NCBI GenBank assembly: GCA_947501805.1
Contig: CANMXJ010000004.1
Coordinates: forward strand, 124,001-188,000
DNA from: an uncultured Sulfitobacter sp.
GTDB lineage: Bacteria; Pseudomonadota; Alphaproteobacteria; Rhodobacterales; Rhodobacteraceae
DNA length: 64,000 nucleotides
Reading direction: 5' to 3'
Part shown: piece after piece, positions 1 to 8,462 of the stretch
Numbering within the stretch: the first letter of the stretch is position 1
Layout: each line of letters begins with the position of its first letter
The notes under the pieces: generated by a model
Database searches by the model: none
What the model saw: the letters and a program-made list of their open reading frames with translations, nothing else
Told to the model about the DNA's origin: nothing
Made by a program: the position numbers and the translations under genes

Positions 1-1
1 G

Positions 2-247
2 CTTTTGCAACGTGGGGCAGTACGGGCTGTCGTTACGGACGGCGGCAATCCGGCCACGATGGGCAGCGCGCACGAATTGATCACCCAATCCCCGCCCCCC
101 GTCCATGTGGCCCGCATCACGGGCGCTGGCGATACTTTCATGGCGGCGCATATTGCGTCAGAACTCAACGGTGACAACGCCGATGCCGCCCTCAACGCAG
201 CTTTGCAGGCTGCCGCACTTTATGTCTCAGGAGAGACCAAGATATGA
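2..247 (+). CDS. PfkB-family sugar kinase, C-terminal end (probable pseudouridine kinase)
   Basis: The reading frame is open from the window edge, so only the last ~81 residues are present. They contain the PfkB-family signature GAGDTF, in which the Asp is the catalytic base and the Gly pair forms the anion hole. The stop codon overlaps the start of psuG by four bases (ATGA), so the two are probably translationally coupled. Pseudouridine kinase (PsuK) makes pseudouridine 5'-phosphate, the substrate of PsuG. The pairing makes PsuK the best guess, but the fragment alone only proves a ribokinase/PfkB member. Confidence 0.82.
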   Translation, partial: LLQRGAVRAVVTDGGNPATMGSAHELITQSPPPVHVARITGAGDTFMAAHIASELNGDNADAALNAALQAAALYVSGETKI

Positions 248-1155
248 CATCCTTCCCCCTCACGTTCAGCGCCGAAGTTGCCACTGCCCGCAAGAATGGC
301 ACGCCGATTGTGGCCCTTGAGAGCACGATCATTACCCACGGCATGCCGTATCCCCAGAACCTTGAGGTGGCGCAGCAGGTTGAAGCAGACGTTCGCGAAG
401 GTGGCGCGATTCCGGCGACCATCGCAGTGATCGACGGCGAGTTGCACATCGGGCTTGATCCAGAACAGCTTACCGCGCTGGCACAGGCCAAAGGTGTCGC
501 CAAGTTGAGCCGCGCAGATATGGCCGTTTGCATCGCATCCGGTGGCACCGGTGCGACCACAGTCGCCGCAACGATGATCGCGGCCAAGCTGGCCGGGATT
601 GCGGTATTCGCCACAGGCGGCATTGGCGGAGTGCACAAAGGTGCCGAGGAAAGCTTTGATATTTCGGCCGATTTGCTGGAACTGGCCCAAACACCGGTGA
701 CGGTGGTTGCCGCCGGTGCCAAGGCGATCCTTGACGTGGCAAAGACCCTTGAAGTGCTGGAAACCCAAGGTGTGCCAGTCATCGCCTATGGGCAAGACAG
801 CTTTCCTGCGTTCTGGTCCGCGTCTTCGCTGCTCAAAGCGCCGCTACGCCTTGACAGTGCTGCCGATATTGCCCGTGCGCATCAGACCCGCGTGGCAATG
901 GGGCTGCCGGGGGGACAGTTGATCGCCAACCCGATTCCGAAGGATGCCGAAATTCCGGCTGGCGAACTGGCCCCCGTCATTGCACAAGCGCAGGCGGACG
1001 CAACAGTGCATCGCATCACCGGAAAAGGTGTGACCCCCTATTTGTTGCAACGCATCTTCGAGCTGACAGAAGGGCGTTCACTGACCGCCAACATTGCGCT
1101 TGTACGCAACAATGCGCGGCTGGCGGCAAAGATTGCATCTGAATTGGCAACATAG
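244..1155 (+). CDS. psuG: Pseudouridine-5'-phosphate glycosidase
   Basis: This cytosolic enzyme reversibly cleaves the C-C glycosidic bond of pseudouridine 5'-phosphate to uracil and ribose 5-phosphate during breakdown of modified RNA nucleosides. The 303-aa length matches the family. Family motifs are clear: ALESTIITHGMPYPQN with Glu26, KLSRAD with Lys87, FATGGIGGVH, and GAKAILD with Lys160, which corresponds to the Schiff-base lysine of the E. coli enzyme. The start is fixed by the ATGA overlap with the upstream PfkB kinase, forming a kinase-glycosidase operon. No transporter gene for the nucleoside is visible in the window, because the upstream part of the operon is cut off. Confidence 0.96.
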   Translation: MTSFPLTFSAEVATARKNGTPIVALESTIITHGMPYPQNLEVAQQVEADVREGGAIPATIAVIDGELHIGLDPEQLTALAQAKGVAKLSRADMAVCIASGGTGATTVAATMIAAKLAGIAVFATGGIGGVHKGAEESFDISADLLELAQTPVTVVAAGAKAILDVAKTLEVLETQGVPVIAYGQDSFPAFWSASSLLKAPLRLDSAADIARAHQTRVAMGLPGGQLIANPIPKDAEIPAGELAPVIAQAQADATVHRITGKGVTPYLLQRIFELTEGRSLTANIALVRNNARLAAKIASELAT

Positions 1156-1269
1156 TTGCCGAAATTTATGTCCAAGAGGTTAAAACTGCATGCCGCTTGG
1201 ACCTGAACCATTGTCGCCTTCGCACAAAGCCCCTAACTGTGACATGCCTGAAACCGGATATTTCCTTGC

Positions 1270-2040
1270 ATGAACACTCCATTTGATATCGAACCCAAGG
1301 TGCCACGGCGCTCCATCATCGGATCTTTGCGTGGATCGTTCCTGACCGGGCTTGTGGTCATCGCACCTGTGGGACTGACGATCTGGCTGATCTGGTCTGT
1401 TGTGGGCTGGATTGACGGATTTGTCCTGCCGCTGGTTCCGCAGGCCTATCACCCGGATCGCATGTTACAGGATTTCCTCGGGCTTGATCCGGACAGCCAG
1501 TTCAATGTGCGTGGCCTTGGCGTTGTTATTTTTCTGATCTTCACGATCATCGTGGGCTGGATGGCAAAGGGTCTTATCGGGCGATCTTTCATCCGCTTCG
1601 CGGAAAGCCTGGTTGAGCGCACACCGGTTGTTCGCACCATCTATTCTGGGATCAAGCAGATTTCCGAGACGATCTTTGCGCAATCCGAACGCAGTTTCGA
1701 AAATGCCTGTCTGATCGAATATCCGCGCAAAGGCATTTGGGCGCTTGGCTTTATCTCGACAGGCACCCGCGGCGAAGTTGCCGCAAAAGCAGGTGAGAAC
1801 AGCGAACCGATGGTGTCGATTTTCTTGCCAACCACGCCAAACCCGACATCCGGCTTTTTGCTGTTTGTGCCCAAGAAGGACGTGATCGAATTGGATATGA
1901 CCGTTGAGGATGCCGCAAAACTGGTGATTTCAGCGGGCCTTGTCTATCCTTCGGACAAATCGGTGTCAGGCGAAAATGGCACGCCTGACGTGTTGACCCT
2001 TGCGGAAAACGTGGTCGAACAGGACCGTACAATCAGTTAA
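1270..2040 (+). CDS. DUF502 family membrane protein
   Basis: This 256-aa protein has two strong hydrophobic segments near residues 21-50 and 82-100. A soluble C-terminal part follows, with the DUF502 patterns ERTPVVRTIYSGIKQ and IFLPTTPNPTSGFLLFVP. DUF502 proteins are widespread in bacteria and plants. In plants the relatives (LCV-like/COV) are Golgi-localised; the bacterial role is not established. The gene is monocistronic by eye: it sits 114 bp after psuG and ends 2 bp before the converging patatin gene. I assign the family with confidence but no function. Confidence 0.9.
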   Translation: MNTPFDIEPKVPRRSIIGSLRGSFLTGLVVIAPVGLTIWLIWSVVGWIDGFVLPLVPQAYHPDRMLQDFLGLDPDSQFNVRGLGVVIFLIFTIIVGWMAKGLIGRSFIRFAESLVERTPVVRTIYSGIKQISETIFAQSERSFENACLIEYPRKGIWALGFISTGTRGEVAAKAGENSEPMVSIFLPTTPNPTSGFLLFVPKKDVIELDMTVEDAAKLVISAGLVYPSDKSVSGENGTPDVLTLAENVVEQDRTIS

Positions 2041-2042
2041 GA

Positions 2043-3077
2043 TCAGCCGAACATCTCTTTGAGATCAACGCTGCTTTCCTTGCCGATTTTTTCCTTGTGA
2101 TCGGACAGGAATTGCTCCGCTGCTGCGATCCCCGCCTTTTTCAACGCTGAAATAACGGCAGGGTTTGGCACGGATTTTGTCGCGACGGACAATTGCTCCA
2201 TCAACGCATCATCGGCAATCATATGGATGCGCACGCGGCTCAGACGCCCCTCTGGTACAGCACCATCGTCGAGCAACCTTTGTACAAATTCAATCGCGCG
2301 CAATTCCCGCAAAAGGCTTGAGTTAAAGCTGATTTCGTTGATCCGGTTCTGGATTTGTTTGGGTGTTGTCGGCAGTTCCTCGCGCTCCAGCGGGTTGATG
2401 TTGATGATCACAATATCTTCCGGCAAGTTGCTGGCAAACAAAGGGAAAAGTGCCGGATTTCCCGTAAAACCGCCATCCCAGAAGGCTTCGACCCTGCCCG
2501 TCTCGGGGTCTTCGATTTCCACCGCTTTGAACATGGTCGGCAGACAGGCAGAAGCCATGATCGCATCGGCACTGATTTCGTCCTCTGCAAAGACCTTGAT
2601 CTTGCCGTTCCGCACTCTTGTTGCACAGATGAACAGATGCGGGGCGACCTTGTTGCAAACGCGGTCATAGTCGAACTTGCTGACAATGTCGGTTATCGGA
2701 TTGCGGTAGAAGGGACCGTAGTTATAGGGCGTGGTGACGTTTGATACAGCATTTGCCATCGCCACAGGCCAACTGTTTTCCATAGCATCGCTCAGCGCGC
2801 CAACGCCCCAAGGTGCCATCCAGCCTATCGTGTCCAGATTGGGGACGCCGGCAACCTGCATCCACAGCCATTCCAGATTATCCCGCGCGCCCTGAGCACC
2901 GTTTGCGATCCATCCCGCCTTGAGCGCGGCACCATTCAACGCTCCGGCGGATGTGCCTGAAATGCCGCAAATCTCGATATCGTCTTCTTGTAAAATCCGG
3001 TCCAGCACGCCCCAGGTGAACGCGCCATGTGCGCCACCGCCCTGCAGAGCCAAATTGATGCGTTTGCGTTTTGTCAT
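2043..3077 (-). CDS. Patatin-like phospholipase family protein
   Basis: A 344-aa patatin-type serine hydrolase. The oxyanion-hole glycine loop is LQGGGAHGAF (residues 11-20), the nucleophile elbow is GTSAG with Ser43, and the catalytic-dyad aspartate lies in FWDGGFTGNP. Such enzymes release fatty acids from phospholipids or other acyl esters, in the cytoplasm or at the membrane. The frame stays open upstream to 3212, but I place the start at 3077 because the family homology begins right after it and an AGAGG sequence lies about 10 bases upstream. It converges on the DUF502 gene. There is no signal peptide. The substrate is unknown. Confidence 0.92.
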   Translation of the reverse strand: MTKRKRINLALQGGGAHGAFTWGVLDRILQEDDIEICGISGTSAGALNGAALKAGWIANGAQGARDNLEWLWMQVAGVPNLDTIGWMAPWGVGALSDAMENSWPVAMANAVSNVTTPYNYGPFYRNPITDIVSKFDYDRVCNKVAPHLFICATRVRNGKIKVFAEDEISADAIMASACLPTMFKAVEIEDPETGRVEAFWDGGFTGNPALFPLFASNLPEDIVIININPLEREELPTTPKQIQNRINEISFNSSLLRELRAIEFVQRLLDDGAVPEGRLSRVRIHMIADDALMEQLSVATKSVPNPAVISALKKAGIAAAEQFLSDHKEKIGKESSVDLKEMFG

Positions 3078-3245
3078 GACGTGAAAGCCTCTGATATCCA
3101 AGCGGTTCCGAGACGGGTACTGCATTGGCGTAAAGGTAACAACCGATCTGCGTATTCTATTGTCTCGGTGTGTTCGCACTTGAGTTGACAACTCCTGATA
3201 GAATGGTGTCATTAGTCAACTACATACAAAGATACTGGACTTGAT

Positions 3246-4880
3246 ATGACCGAGACTGCCCCCGTTTTTGACTGCTGCGTTGTTGGAGCAGGCCCCGCCG
3301 GATTGCAGGCTGCCTATTTGCTGCGCAAGCAAGGGCTGTCTGTCTGTCTGTTGGAACGTGGTGACGGCGTAAGCGGTTTTTTCCGCAAGTTCCCGCGTCA
3401 TCGCAATTTCATTTCGATTAACAAGGTACATACTGGCCTTGAGAACGAAGAAGCGCAGATGCGCTATGACTGGAACAGCCTTTTGAACGACGAAGGACTG
3501 AAGGTGGGCAGTTATACCAAGCGCTACTTCCCCAAAGCGGACGATTTTGTGCGCTACCTTGAGGATTTCGCGGAGCCCCTCAAGGACGACATCGTGCTCA
3601 ACGCCGATGTGGCCCATGTGACAAAAATCGACGGTACCTTTGACGTTACAACAAAAGACGAGCGCTGTTTTCGTGCTCATCACGTCATTGTTTCAAGCGG
3701 TGTGACACAACCATGGTTGCCCGAGGTTGACGGAATCGAACTTACAGAAAACTACATGACGTTTGATGCGACAGAAGAGCGGTTTGACGGCAAACGCGTG
3801 CTGATCCTTGGCAAAGGCAATGCGGCCTTCGAGACAGCACAGAAAATGATCGAACACGCCAGTTCCTTGCATGTTATGAGTCCCAACCCACTGAAATTTG
3901 CGTGGAATACTCACTTTGTTGGCCATGTCAGGGCTGTGAATACGCAATTCATTGATACCTATCAGCTGAAGTCGCAGAACGCTGTGATTGACGCGGCCCC
4001 GATGAAAATCGAAAAGGACGGCGATACCTTTGTTGTGACCGCAAAGATGACCGCGGCCGAGGGTCACGAGATTGTTCTGCGGTATGATCATGTTATCGCC
4101 TGCACGGGCTTTCGCTGGGATCCGACGATCATTGACCCTGCAATCCGGCCTGCTGTTCAGCATTTCGACAAGTTCCCCGTCATGACGCCACAATGGGAAT
4201 CCACGACTACGCCAAACCTCTGGTTTGCCGGCACCATCATGCAAAGCCGCGATTTCAAGAAAACCATGTCAGGTTTTGTGCATGGCTTCCGTCATAACAT
4301 CGCGGCCCTGACCCAGTTTATTGCAGGCCGTGTAAAGGGAACGCCTTATCCGACAGGAACGGCCCCTGTGGATGGCCCTGCCCTCACTGATTTGATTGTG
4401 GACCGGATCAGTTTGTCCACTGCGATGTTTCTGCAGCCGGGTTTTTTGGGCGATGTGATCCATCTTTCAGGCCCCAGCGCTGGCACGCATTACACGGATG
4501 TTCCTGTGCATTGGGTTGAAGACAACGCAGAGGTGTTGGGTGAAGAAAGCCTGATGATCACGCTTGAGTTTGGTAACTTCGGCATGACACCAACCCATGT
4601 GAAACGCGATCATACCGCCTTTGAAGGGGAGCCTGATCCGTTTATTCACCCTGTTCTGCGCCATTACCGCAAGGGGCAGCTGGTCGGTACAACCCATCTG
4701 TCAGATCATCTTGATTCCGATTGGCGCCGGATTGAGGACAAGGAGCAAACGGCAGGCACTGTGACGTCCATGACATTTACCGATCTGGGCCAGACCCTGC
4801 CAATCGCCGAAGTTGTGCGCCAGCAGATCGAGAAATTCCTCGCGGATCAACAAACATCCCAAAGGGTCGCCGCCGAGTAG
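3246..4880 (+). CDS. FOXRED2-like FAD-dependent oxidoreductase
   Basis: This 544-aa flavoprotein has an N-terminal FAD-binding Rossmann motif VVGAGPAGLQ (residues 12-21) and a second dinucleotide fold, ILGKGNAAFE, near residue 196, the layout of flavin monooxygenases. The block FPRHRNFISINKVHTG and the following YDWNSLL resemble animal FOXRED2 (an ER flavoprotein) more than classic bacterial FMOs. The C-terminal ~150 residues form an additional domain of unknown role. A TTGACA hexamer at 3185-3190 in the divergent gap may belong to its promoter, though no convincing -10 follows. The physiological substrate is unknown. It sits alone between a divergent patatin gene and a converging dehydrogenase gene. 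Confidence 0.85.
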   Translation: MTETAPVFDCCVVGAGPAGLQAAYLLRKQGLSVCLLERGDGVSGFFRKFPRHRNFISINKVHTGLENEEAQMRYDWNSLLNDEGLKVGSYTKRYFPKADDFVRYLEDFAEPLKDDIVLNADVAHVTKIDGTFDVTTKDERCFRAHHVIVSSGVTQPWLPEVDGIELTENYMTFDATEERFDGKRVLILGKGNAAFETAQKMIEHASSLHVMSPNPLKFAWNTHFVGHVRAVNTQFIDTYQLKSQNAVIDAAPMKIEKDGDTFVVTAKMTAAEGHEIVLRYDHVIACTGFRWDPTIIDPAIRPAVQHFDKFPVMTPQWESTTTPNLWFAGTIMQSRDFKKTMSGFVHGFRHNIAALTQFIAGRVKGTPYPTGTAPVDGPALTDLIVDRISLSTAMFLQPGFLGDVIHLSGPSAGTHYTDVPVHWVEDNAEVLGEESLMITLEFGNFGMTPTHVKRDHTAFEGEPDPFIHPVLRHYRKGQLVGTTHLSDHLDSDWRRIEDKEQTAGTVTSMTFTDLGQTLPIAEVVRQQIEKFLADQQTSQRVAAE

Positions 4881-4906
4881 AGATAACCCGGCGGGATTGT
4901 TCTGGC

Positions 4907-5692
4907 TTACAGCGCGGTCCAGCCGCCATCCACGCTGATGGTGGTGCCGGTGATCTGCGCTGCTGCATCTGAACACAGAAAGGCCGCTGTGCCGCCCATC
5001 TGCTCGACCGTTGCGAACTCTTTGGAAGGCTGACGCTTGAGCATGACATTCTGGATCACGTCTTCGCGTGACATGTCGTATTCCTTCATCGTGTCGGGAA
5101 TTTGCTTTTCCACGATGGGCGTCAACACATAGCCGGGGCAAATTGCGTTGGCAGTGATAGGTTCTTCAGCCGTCTCAAGCGCAGTGACTTTGGTTAGCCC
5201 CACAATGCCGTGCTTGGCCGCGACGTAGGCGGATTTATAGGGCGATGCTGTCAATCCGTGTGCAGACGCGACGTTGATCACACGGCCCCAGCCCTGCATG
5301 CGCATCTTCGGCAATGCGACTGCTGTGGTGTGAAAGGCCGAAGACATGTTGATCGCGATGATAGCGTCCCATTTGTTGGCCGGGAAATCCGGGATCGGCG
5401 CGACATGCTGAATGCCTGCGTTGTTGACCAGAATATCGCAACGCCCCGCTTCGGTGATCAGGCGGCGGCATTGATCACCCTTGGACATGTCCGCCTGAAT
5501 GTAACGCGCGGTGACGCCAGTCTCTTTGGCAATCTCATCTGCAATTGCGTGGTCCTCTTCGTTGTCCGTAAAAGAGTTCAGGACAATATCCGCGCCCGCG
5601 CGCGCCAACTCCCAAGCCATGCCCAGACCGATGCCGGAGTTTGAACCAGTGATGACGGCGGTTTTACCAGCCAGATCAATTGTGAAAGCCAT
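4907..5692 (-). CDS. 3-hydroxybutyrate dehydrogenase-type SDR
   Basis: A classical short-chain dehydrogenase of 261 aa. The NAD-binding motif TGSNSGIG is at residues 15-22, NNAG at 90-93, and the catalytic triad is Ser143, Tyr156 and Lys160 (motif YVAAK). The segment ALETAEEPITANAICPGYVLTP and the C-terminal GGTAAFLCSDAAAQITG match 3-hydroxybutyrate dehydrogenases, which interconvert 3-hydroxybutyrate and acetoacetate in polyhydroxybutyrate turnover. Substrate assignment within the SDR superfamily from sequence alone is likely but not certain. The ATG follows an AGGA 7-8 bases upstream. About 105 bp upstream is a leftward intrinsic terminator that could act as a leader attenuator for this gene. 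Confidence 0.85.
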   Translation of the reverse strand: MAFTIDLAGKTAVITGSNSGIGLGMAWELARAGADIVLNSFTDNEEDHAIADEIAKETGVTARYIQADMSKGDQCRRLITEAGRCDILVNNAGIQHVAPIPDFPANKWDAIIAINMSSAFHTTAVALPKMRMQGWGRVINVASAHGLTASPYKSAYVAAKHGIVGLTKVTALETAEEPITANAICPGYVLTPIVEKQIPDTMKEYDMSREDVIQNVMLKRQPSKEFATVEQMGGTAAFLCSDAAAQITGTTISVDGGWTAL

Positions 5693-5797
5693 GGAGATTT
5701 TCCTATCTAGAATGCTGCAGGTGCATCATGACGCAGTGCGCCGTGATTGGAAACGTACAACTGCACCCTTAATTCGGGGAACCTCTAACATCCGGCC

Positions 5798-5827
5798 AAA
5801 AAAAAACGCCAGCACGAAGCTGGCGTT
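5798..5827 (-). terminator. Rho-independent terminator reading leftward
   Basis: A perfect 9-bp stem (AACGCCAGC at 5805-5813, GCTGGCGTT at 5819-5827) with a 5-nt loop. It is followed on the minus strand by an uninterrupted U-run encoded by the nine A residues at 5798-5806. On the plus strand there is no T-run after the stem, so the orientation is leftward. No annotated minus-strand gene ends here; the nearest minus-strand gene starts 105 bp further left. Confidence 0.85.
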
Positions 5828-5874
5828 AAGTTATTGAGGCAGGTTTCATACAGGCAAGAAACCTATCGAGCAGT
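5798..5874 (-). ncRNA. Candidate small RNA or bdh leader transcript with intrinsic terminator
   Basis: On the minus strand a TTGGCG-17 bp-TATAAA promoter predicts a start near 5874 (an A). The ~77-nt transcript would contain a perfect 7-bp stem (AGGTTTC with GAAACCT, arms 5841-5847 and 5858-5864) and a 13-nt linker. A perfect 9-bp terminator hairpin followed by a U-run ends near 5798. No convincing ORF lies in it. It fits between the start of the SDR gene (5692, same strand) and the divergent binding-protein gene (5989). It could be a free small RNA, which an Hfq-encoding organism could use, or the attenuated leader of the dehydrogenase. It matches no RNA family I recognise. Confidence 0.55.
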
Positions 5875-5880
5875 GACACC

Positions 5881-5909
5881 TTTATAAGATAAGTCCCGCC
5901 GCACGCCAA
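5881..5909 (-). promoter_or_regulatory. Sigma-70-type promoter for the candidate small RNA/leader
   Basis: Read on the minus strand: -35 TTGGCG (5904-5909), a 17-bp spacer, and -10 TATAAA (5881-5886). Spacing is optimal and both hexamers are close to consensus. Inferred from sequence only. Confidence 0.55.
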
Positions 5910-5988
5910 GTTAAAAGTTTGAACTGGACCTGTAGCCCCATTAACCATAGGCCCAACAAAACAAGGGTTGTGAAGGATTGTTGCTAAA

Positions 5989-7815
5989 ATGGGGATCGAT
6001 ATTTTCCAGAAACTGCGGGGCGTTGCGGGTGTTTCTTCACTGATTCTCTTTGCCGGATTTGTCACAGCTGAACCGCAACATGGGCTATCTATGTATGGAG
6101 AACCCGCGTTACCACCGGATTTTGTGTCTCTGCCTTATGTGAACCCGCAGGCCCCCAAAGGCGGATCTATTACCTTGGGGAACACCGGCGGCTTTGACAG
6201 TCTCAATCCGTTTGTGCGCAAAGGTACCGTTCCCTGGCAATTAAGTTTCTTCACACACGAGAGCCTCATGGGCCGTTCATGGGACGAACCCTTCACACTT
6301 TATGGTCTGTTGGCTGAATCGGTGGAGGTTCCTGATTCTCGCGCATGGGTTGAATTCACGCTAAAAGAGGCGGCAATCTTCTCTGATGGCAGCCCTGTCA
6401 CTGTCGATGACGTGATCTTTTCCTTCGAATTGCTGGGGACTGAAGGCCACCCGAAATACCACGGTCTCTACCGCCAGATCGAAAGCATCGAGGCGGTTGG
6501 ACCGCGCACTGTCCGGTTCACGTTCAACACCGAAAATCGTGAACTGGCCTTGTTGGCGGGCATGCGCCCGATCCTGAGCCGTGCGCAATGGGAGGGTCGC
6601 GATTTTGCCAATGCGCCACTTTCGGAGATCCCGTTGGGCAGTGGTCCCTATACCGTTACCGGTTATGATGCGGCGCGTCGGGTCACGCTCACCCGTAATC
6701 CCGATTATTGGGGCGCAGATATACCGTTTCGACGTGGGACCAATAACTTTGACGAAGTGAAACTGGATTTCTATGGCGATGCCAATGTGATGTTCGAAGC
6801 CTTCAAAGCCGGTGAGATATCTGCGGGTCGCGAGTTCAACGCCGAGACGTGGGAGACACAGTATAACTTCCCTGCCGTGCAACGCGGTGAGGTGGTCAAA
6901 TCCACATTCCCCCATCAAAAGCCGTCCGGCATGACGGGGTTCGTGATCAACACGCGGCGCGCGCCGTTTGATGACTGGCGTGTGCGTGATGCGCTGATCC
7001 ATGCGTTCAACTTTGAATATATCAACGAGACGCTGACTGGTGGCGCACTGCCACGCATTACCTCTTATTTTTCCAACTCCACCCTTGCGATGACGCCCGG
7101 CCCGGCCCCTGTCGAGGTGGCCACCTTGCTGGAGCCCTTTGCCGACATTCTGCCTGAAGGGACGTTGGCGGGGTACACCCTGCCCGTTTCGGATGGATCA
7201 GCCCGCAACCGCAAAGGCATCCGCCGTGCGATGGCACAATTGCAGGCCGCCGGATTTTCTGCGGCGGACGGCACGATGCGGGGACCAGATGGCAAACCAT
7301 TGACCCTCAGTATTCTGGTTTCAAAAGGTAGCGCGCAGGATTTCTCGCAATCTCAAAAGGCGGCTGACTTATATATTGGCGCGCTTGAAAGGCTTGGCAT
7401 TGCAGCCACCATCGAACTCGTGGACAGCGCGCAGGTAGTTCAACGTCTGGAAAACTTCGACTTTGATCTGACCACGTTCCGGCGCGCATTGTCCCTGAGT
7501 CCGGGAAATGAGCAAAGGTTCTATTGGGGGAGCGCTGCCGCCGACCAACCCGCATCGCGCAACGTGATGGGGGTCAAAAGCCCGGCCATAGATGCGATGA
7601 TCGACACAATGCTGAATGCCCGCAGTGCGGAGGATTTTAACGCAGCCACTCGTGCGCTGGATCGTGTGTTAACGGCGGGGCGCTACGTCATTCCGGTCTG
7701 GCAATTCAACGAAGGCCGCATCGCCCACCGCGCAACGATGAAATATCCCGAAAGGCTGCCCCTTTACGGTGACGGGCCAAACTTCATGCCTGAAGTCTGG
7801 TGGTACGAAGAATGA
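5989..7815 (+). CDS. YejA-like extracellular solute-binding protein (family 5)
   Basis: A 608-aa ABC-transporter substrate-binding protein of the oligopeptide/nickel class. It has a hydrophobic signal sequence at residues ~8-27, then the family-5 core: PYVNPQAPKGGSITLG, FDSLNPFV, GLLAESVEV, and FTLKEAAIFSDGSPVTVDDV. The opening HGLSMYGEPALPPDF is typical of YejA-type proteins, which deliver peptides (including microcin C in E. coli) from the periplasm to YejBEF. No permease or ATPase gene is adjacent. Instead the stop overlaps the start of an aquaporin-family gene by four bases. AAGGA lies about 12 bases before the ATG. The partner transporter, if any, must be encoded elsewhere. Confidence 0.9.
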   Translation: MGIDIFQKLRGVAGVSSLILFAGFVTAEPQHGLSMYGEPALPPDFVSLPYVNPQAPKGGSITLGNTGGFDSLNPFVRKGTVPWQLSFFTHESLMGRSWDEPFTLYGLLAESVEVPDSRAWVEFTLKEAAIFSDGSPVTVDDVIFSFELLGTEGHPKYHGLYRQIESIEAVGPRTVRFTFNTENRELALLAGMRPILSRAQWEGRDFANAPLSEIPLGSGPYTVTGYDAARRVTLTRNPDYWGADIPFRRGTNNFDEVKLDFYGDANVMFEAFKAGEISAGREFNAETWETQYNFPAVQRGEVVKSTFPHQKPSGMTGFVINTRRAPFDDWRVRDALIHAFNFEYINETLTGGALPRITSYFSNSTLAMTPGPAPVEVATLLEPFADILPEGTLAGYTLPVSDGSARNRKGIRRAMAQLQAAGFSAADGTMRGPDGKPLTLSILVSKGSAQDFSQSQKAADLYIGALERLGIAATIELVDSAQVVQRLENFDFDLTTFRRALSLSPGNEQRFYWGSAAADQPASRNVMGVKSPAIDAMIDTMLNARSAEDFNAATRALDRVLTAGRYVIPVWQFNEGRIAHRATMKYPERLPLYGDGPNFMPEVWWYEE

Positions 7816-8462
7816 TCCGTCCGCTGTTTGCCGAAGCCCTTGGCACAGCTCTGCTGCTGATTTCGGTCATCGGCTCCGGCATCATGGGAGTGAATCTGGC
7901 GGGCGGAAACATGGCTCTTGCCTTGCTGGCAAATGCGATTGCCACGGGGTGTATGCTTTTTGCGATTATCACGGTGCTTGCTCCGGTTTCGGGGGCGCAT
8001 TTCAATCCGGCTGTGACGCTAGCATTTGTGCTGCGTGGCAATATGCCGAGGGAATTAATGCCGGGTTACATTTTGGCCCAGTGCACGGGTGCGATCATGG
8101 GGGTCTGGGTGGCGCATCTGATGTTTGATCTGCCGGTCCTTCAGGTCTCGCAAACAATGCACCGGACAGGTGGGGCACAATGGGTTTCTGAAGGAATCGC
8201 TACTTTTGGCTTGTTGTTCGTGATCTTTGGCGGTCTTAAAGCGCGGGCCGAGGCGGTGCCAACGCTGGTCGCGCTCTATATTACGGGGGCGTACTGGTTC
8301 ACGTCCTCCACCAGCTTTGCAAATCCTGCCGTGACCCTGGCGCGGGGGTTCTCAGACACTTTTGCGGGTATTCATCCGGCGCATATCGGGATGTTTGTTG
8401 TCATACAGTTGATCACAGTCCTGATCGCTCATCCTATCCTTAAGGCGCTTTTCAAAGACTAG
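7812..8462 (+). CDS. Aquaporin-family channel, AqpS-like
   Basis: A 216-aa MIP-family channel with six hydrophobic segments and two NPA boxes at residues 65-67 and 171-173. The second box reads NPAVTLARGF, so the residue right after NPA is Val174 instead of the constriction arginine (NPAR) of water channels. This pattern occurs in AqpS-type channels of rhizobia that conduct arsenite and methylarsenicals. I therefore expect a neutral-solute channel with a wider, more hydrophobic filter, not a strict water pore. No arsenic genes are nearby. The start is the ATGA overlap with the upstream binding-protein gene; an in-frame ATG exists 12 bases earlier but is less likely. The gene ends overlapping the stop of the convergent regulator. 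Confidence 0.88.
   Translation: MIRPLFAEALGTALLLISVIGSGIMGVNLAGGNMALALLANAIATGCMLFAIITVLAPVSGAHFNPAVTLAFVLRGNMPRELMPGYILAQCTGAIMGVWVAHLMFDLPVLQVSQTMHRTGGAQWVSEGIATFGLLFVIFGGLKARAEAVPTLVALYITGAYWFTSSTSFANPAVTLARGFSDTFAGIHPAHIGMFVVIQLITVLIAHPILKALFKD

Noticed and set aside
192-795. Long antisense ORFs opposite psuG and similar ones opposite mfd, ntr and dusB
   Set aside because: They are typical shadows in GC-rich coding DNA, with no domain, no ribosome-binding site and a conserved gene on the other strand.
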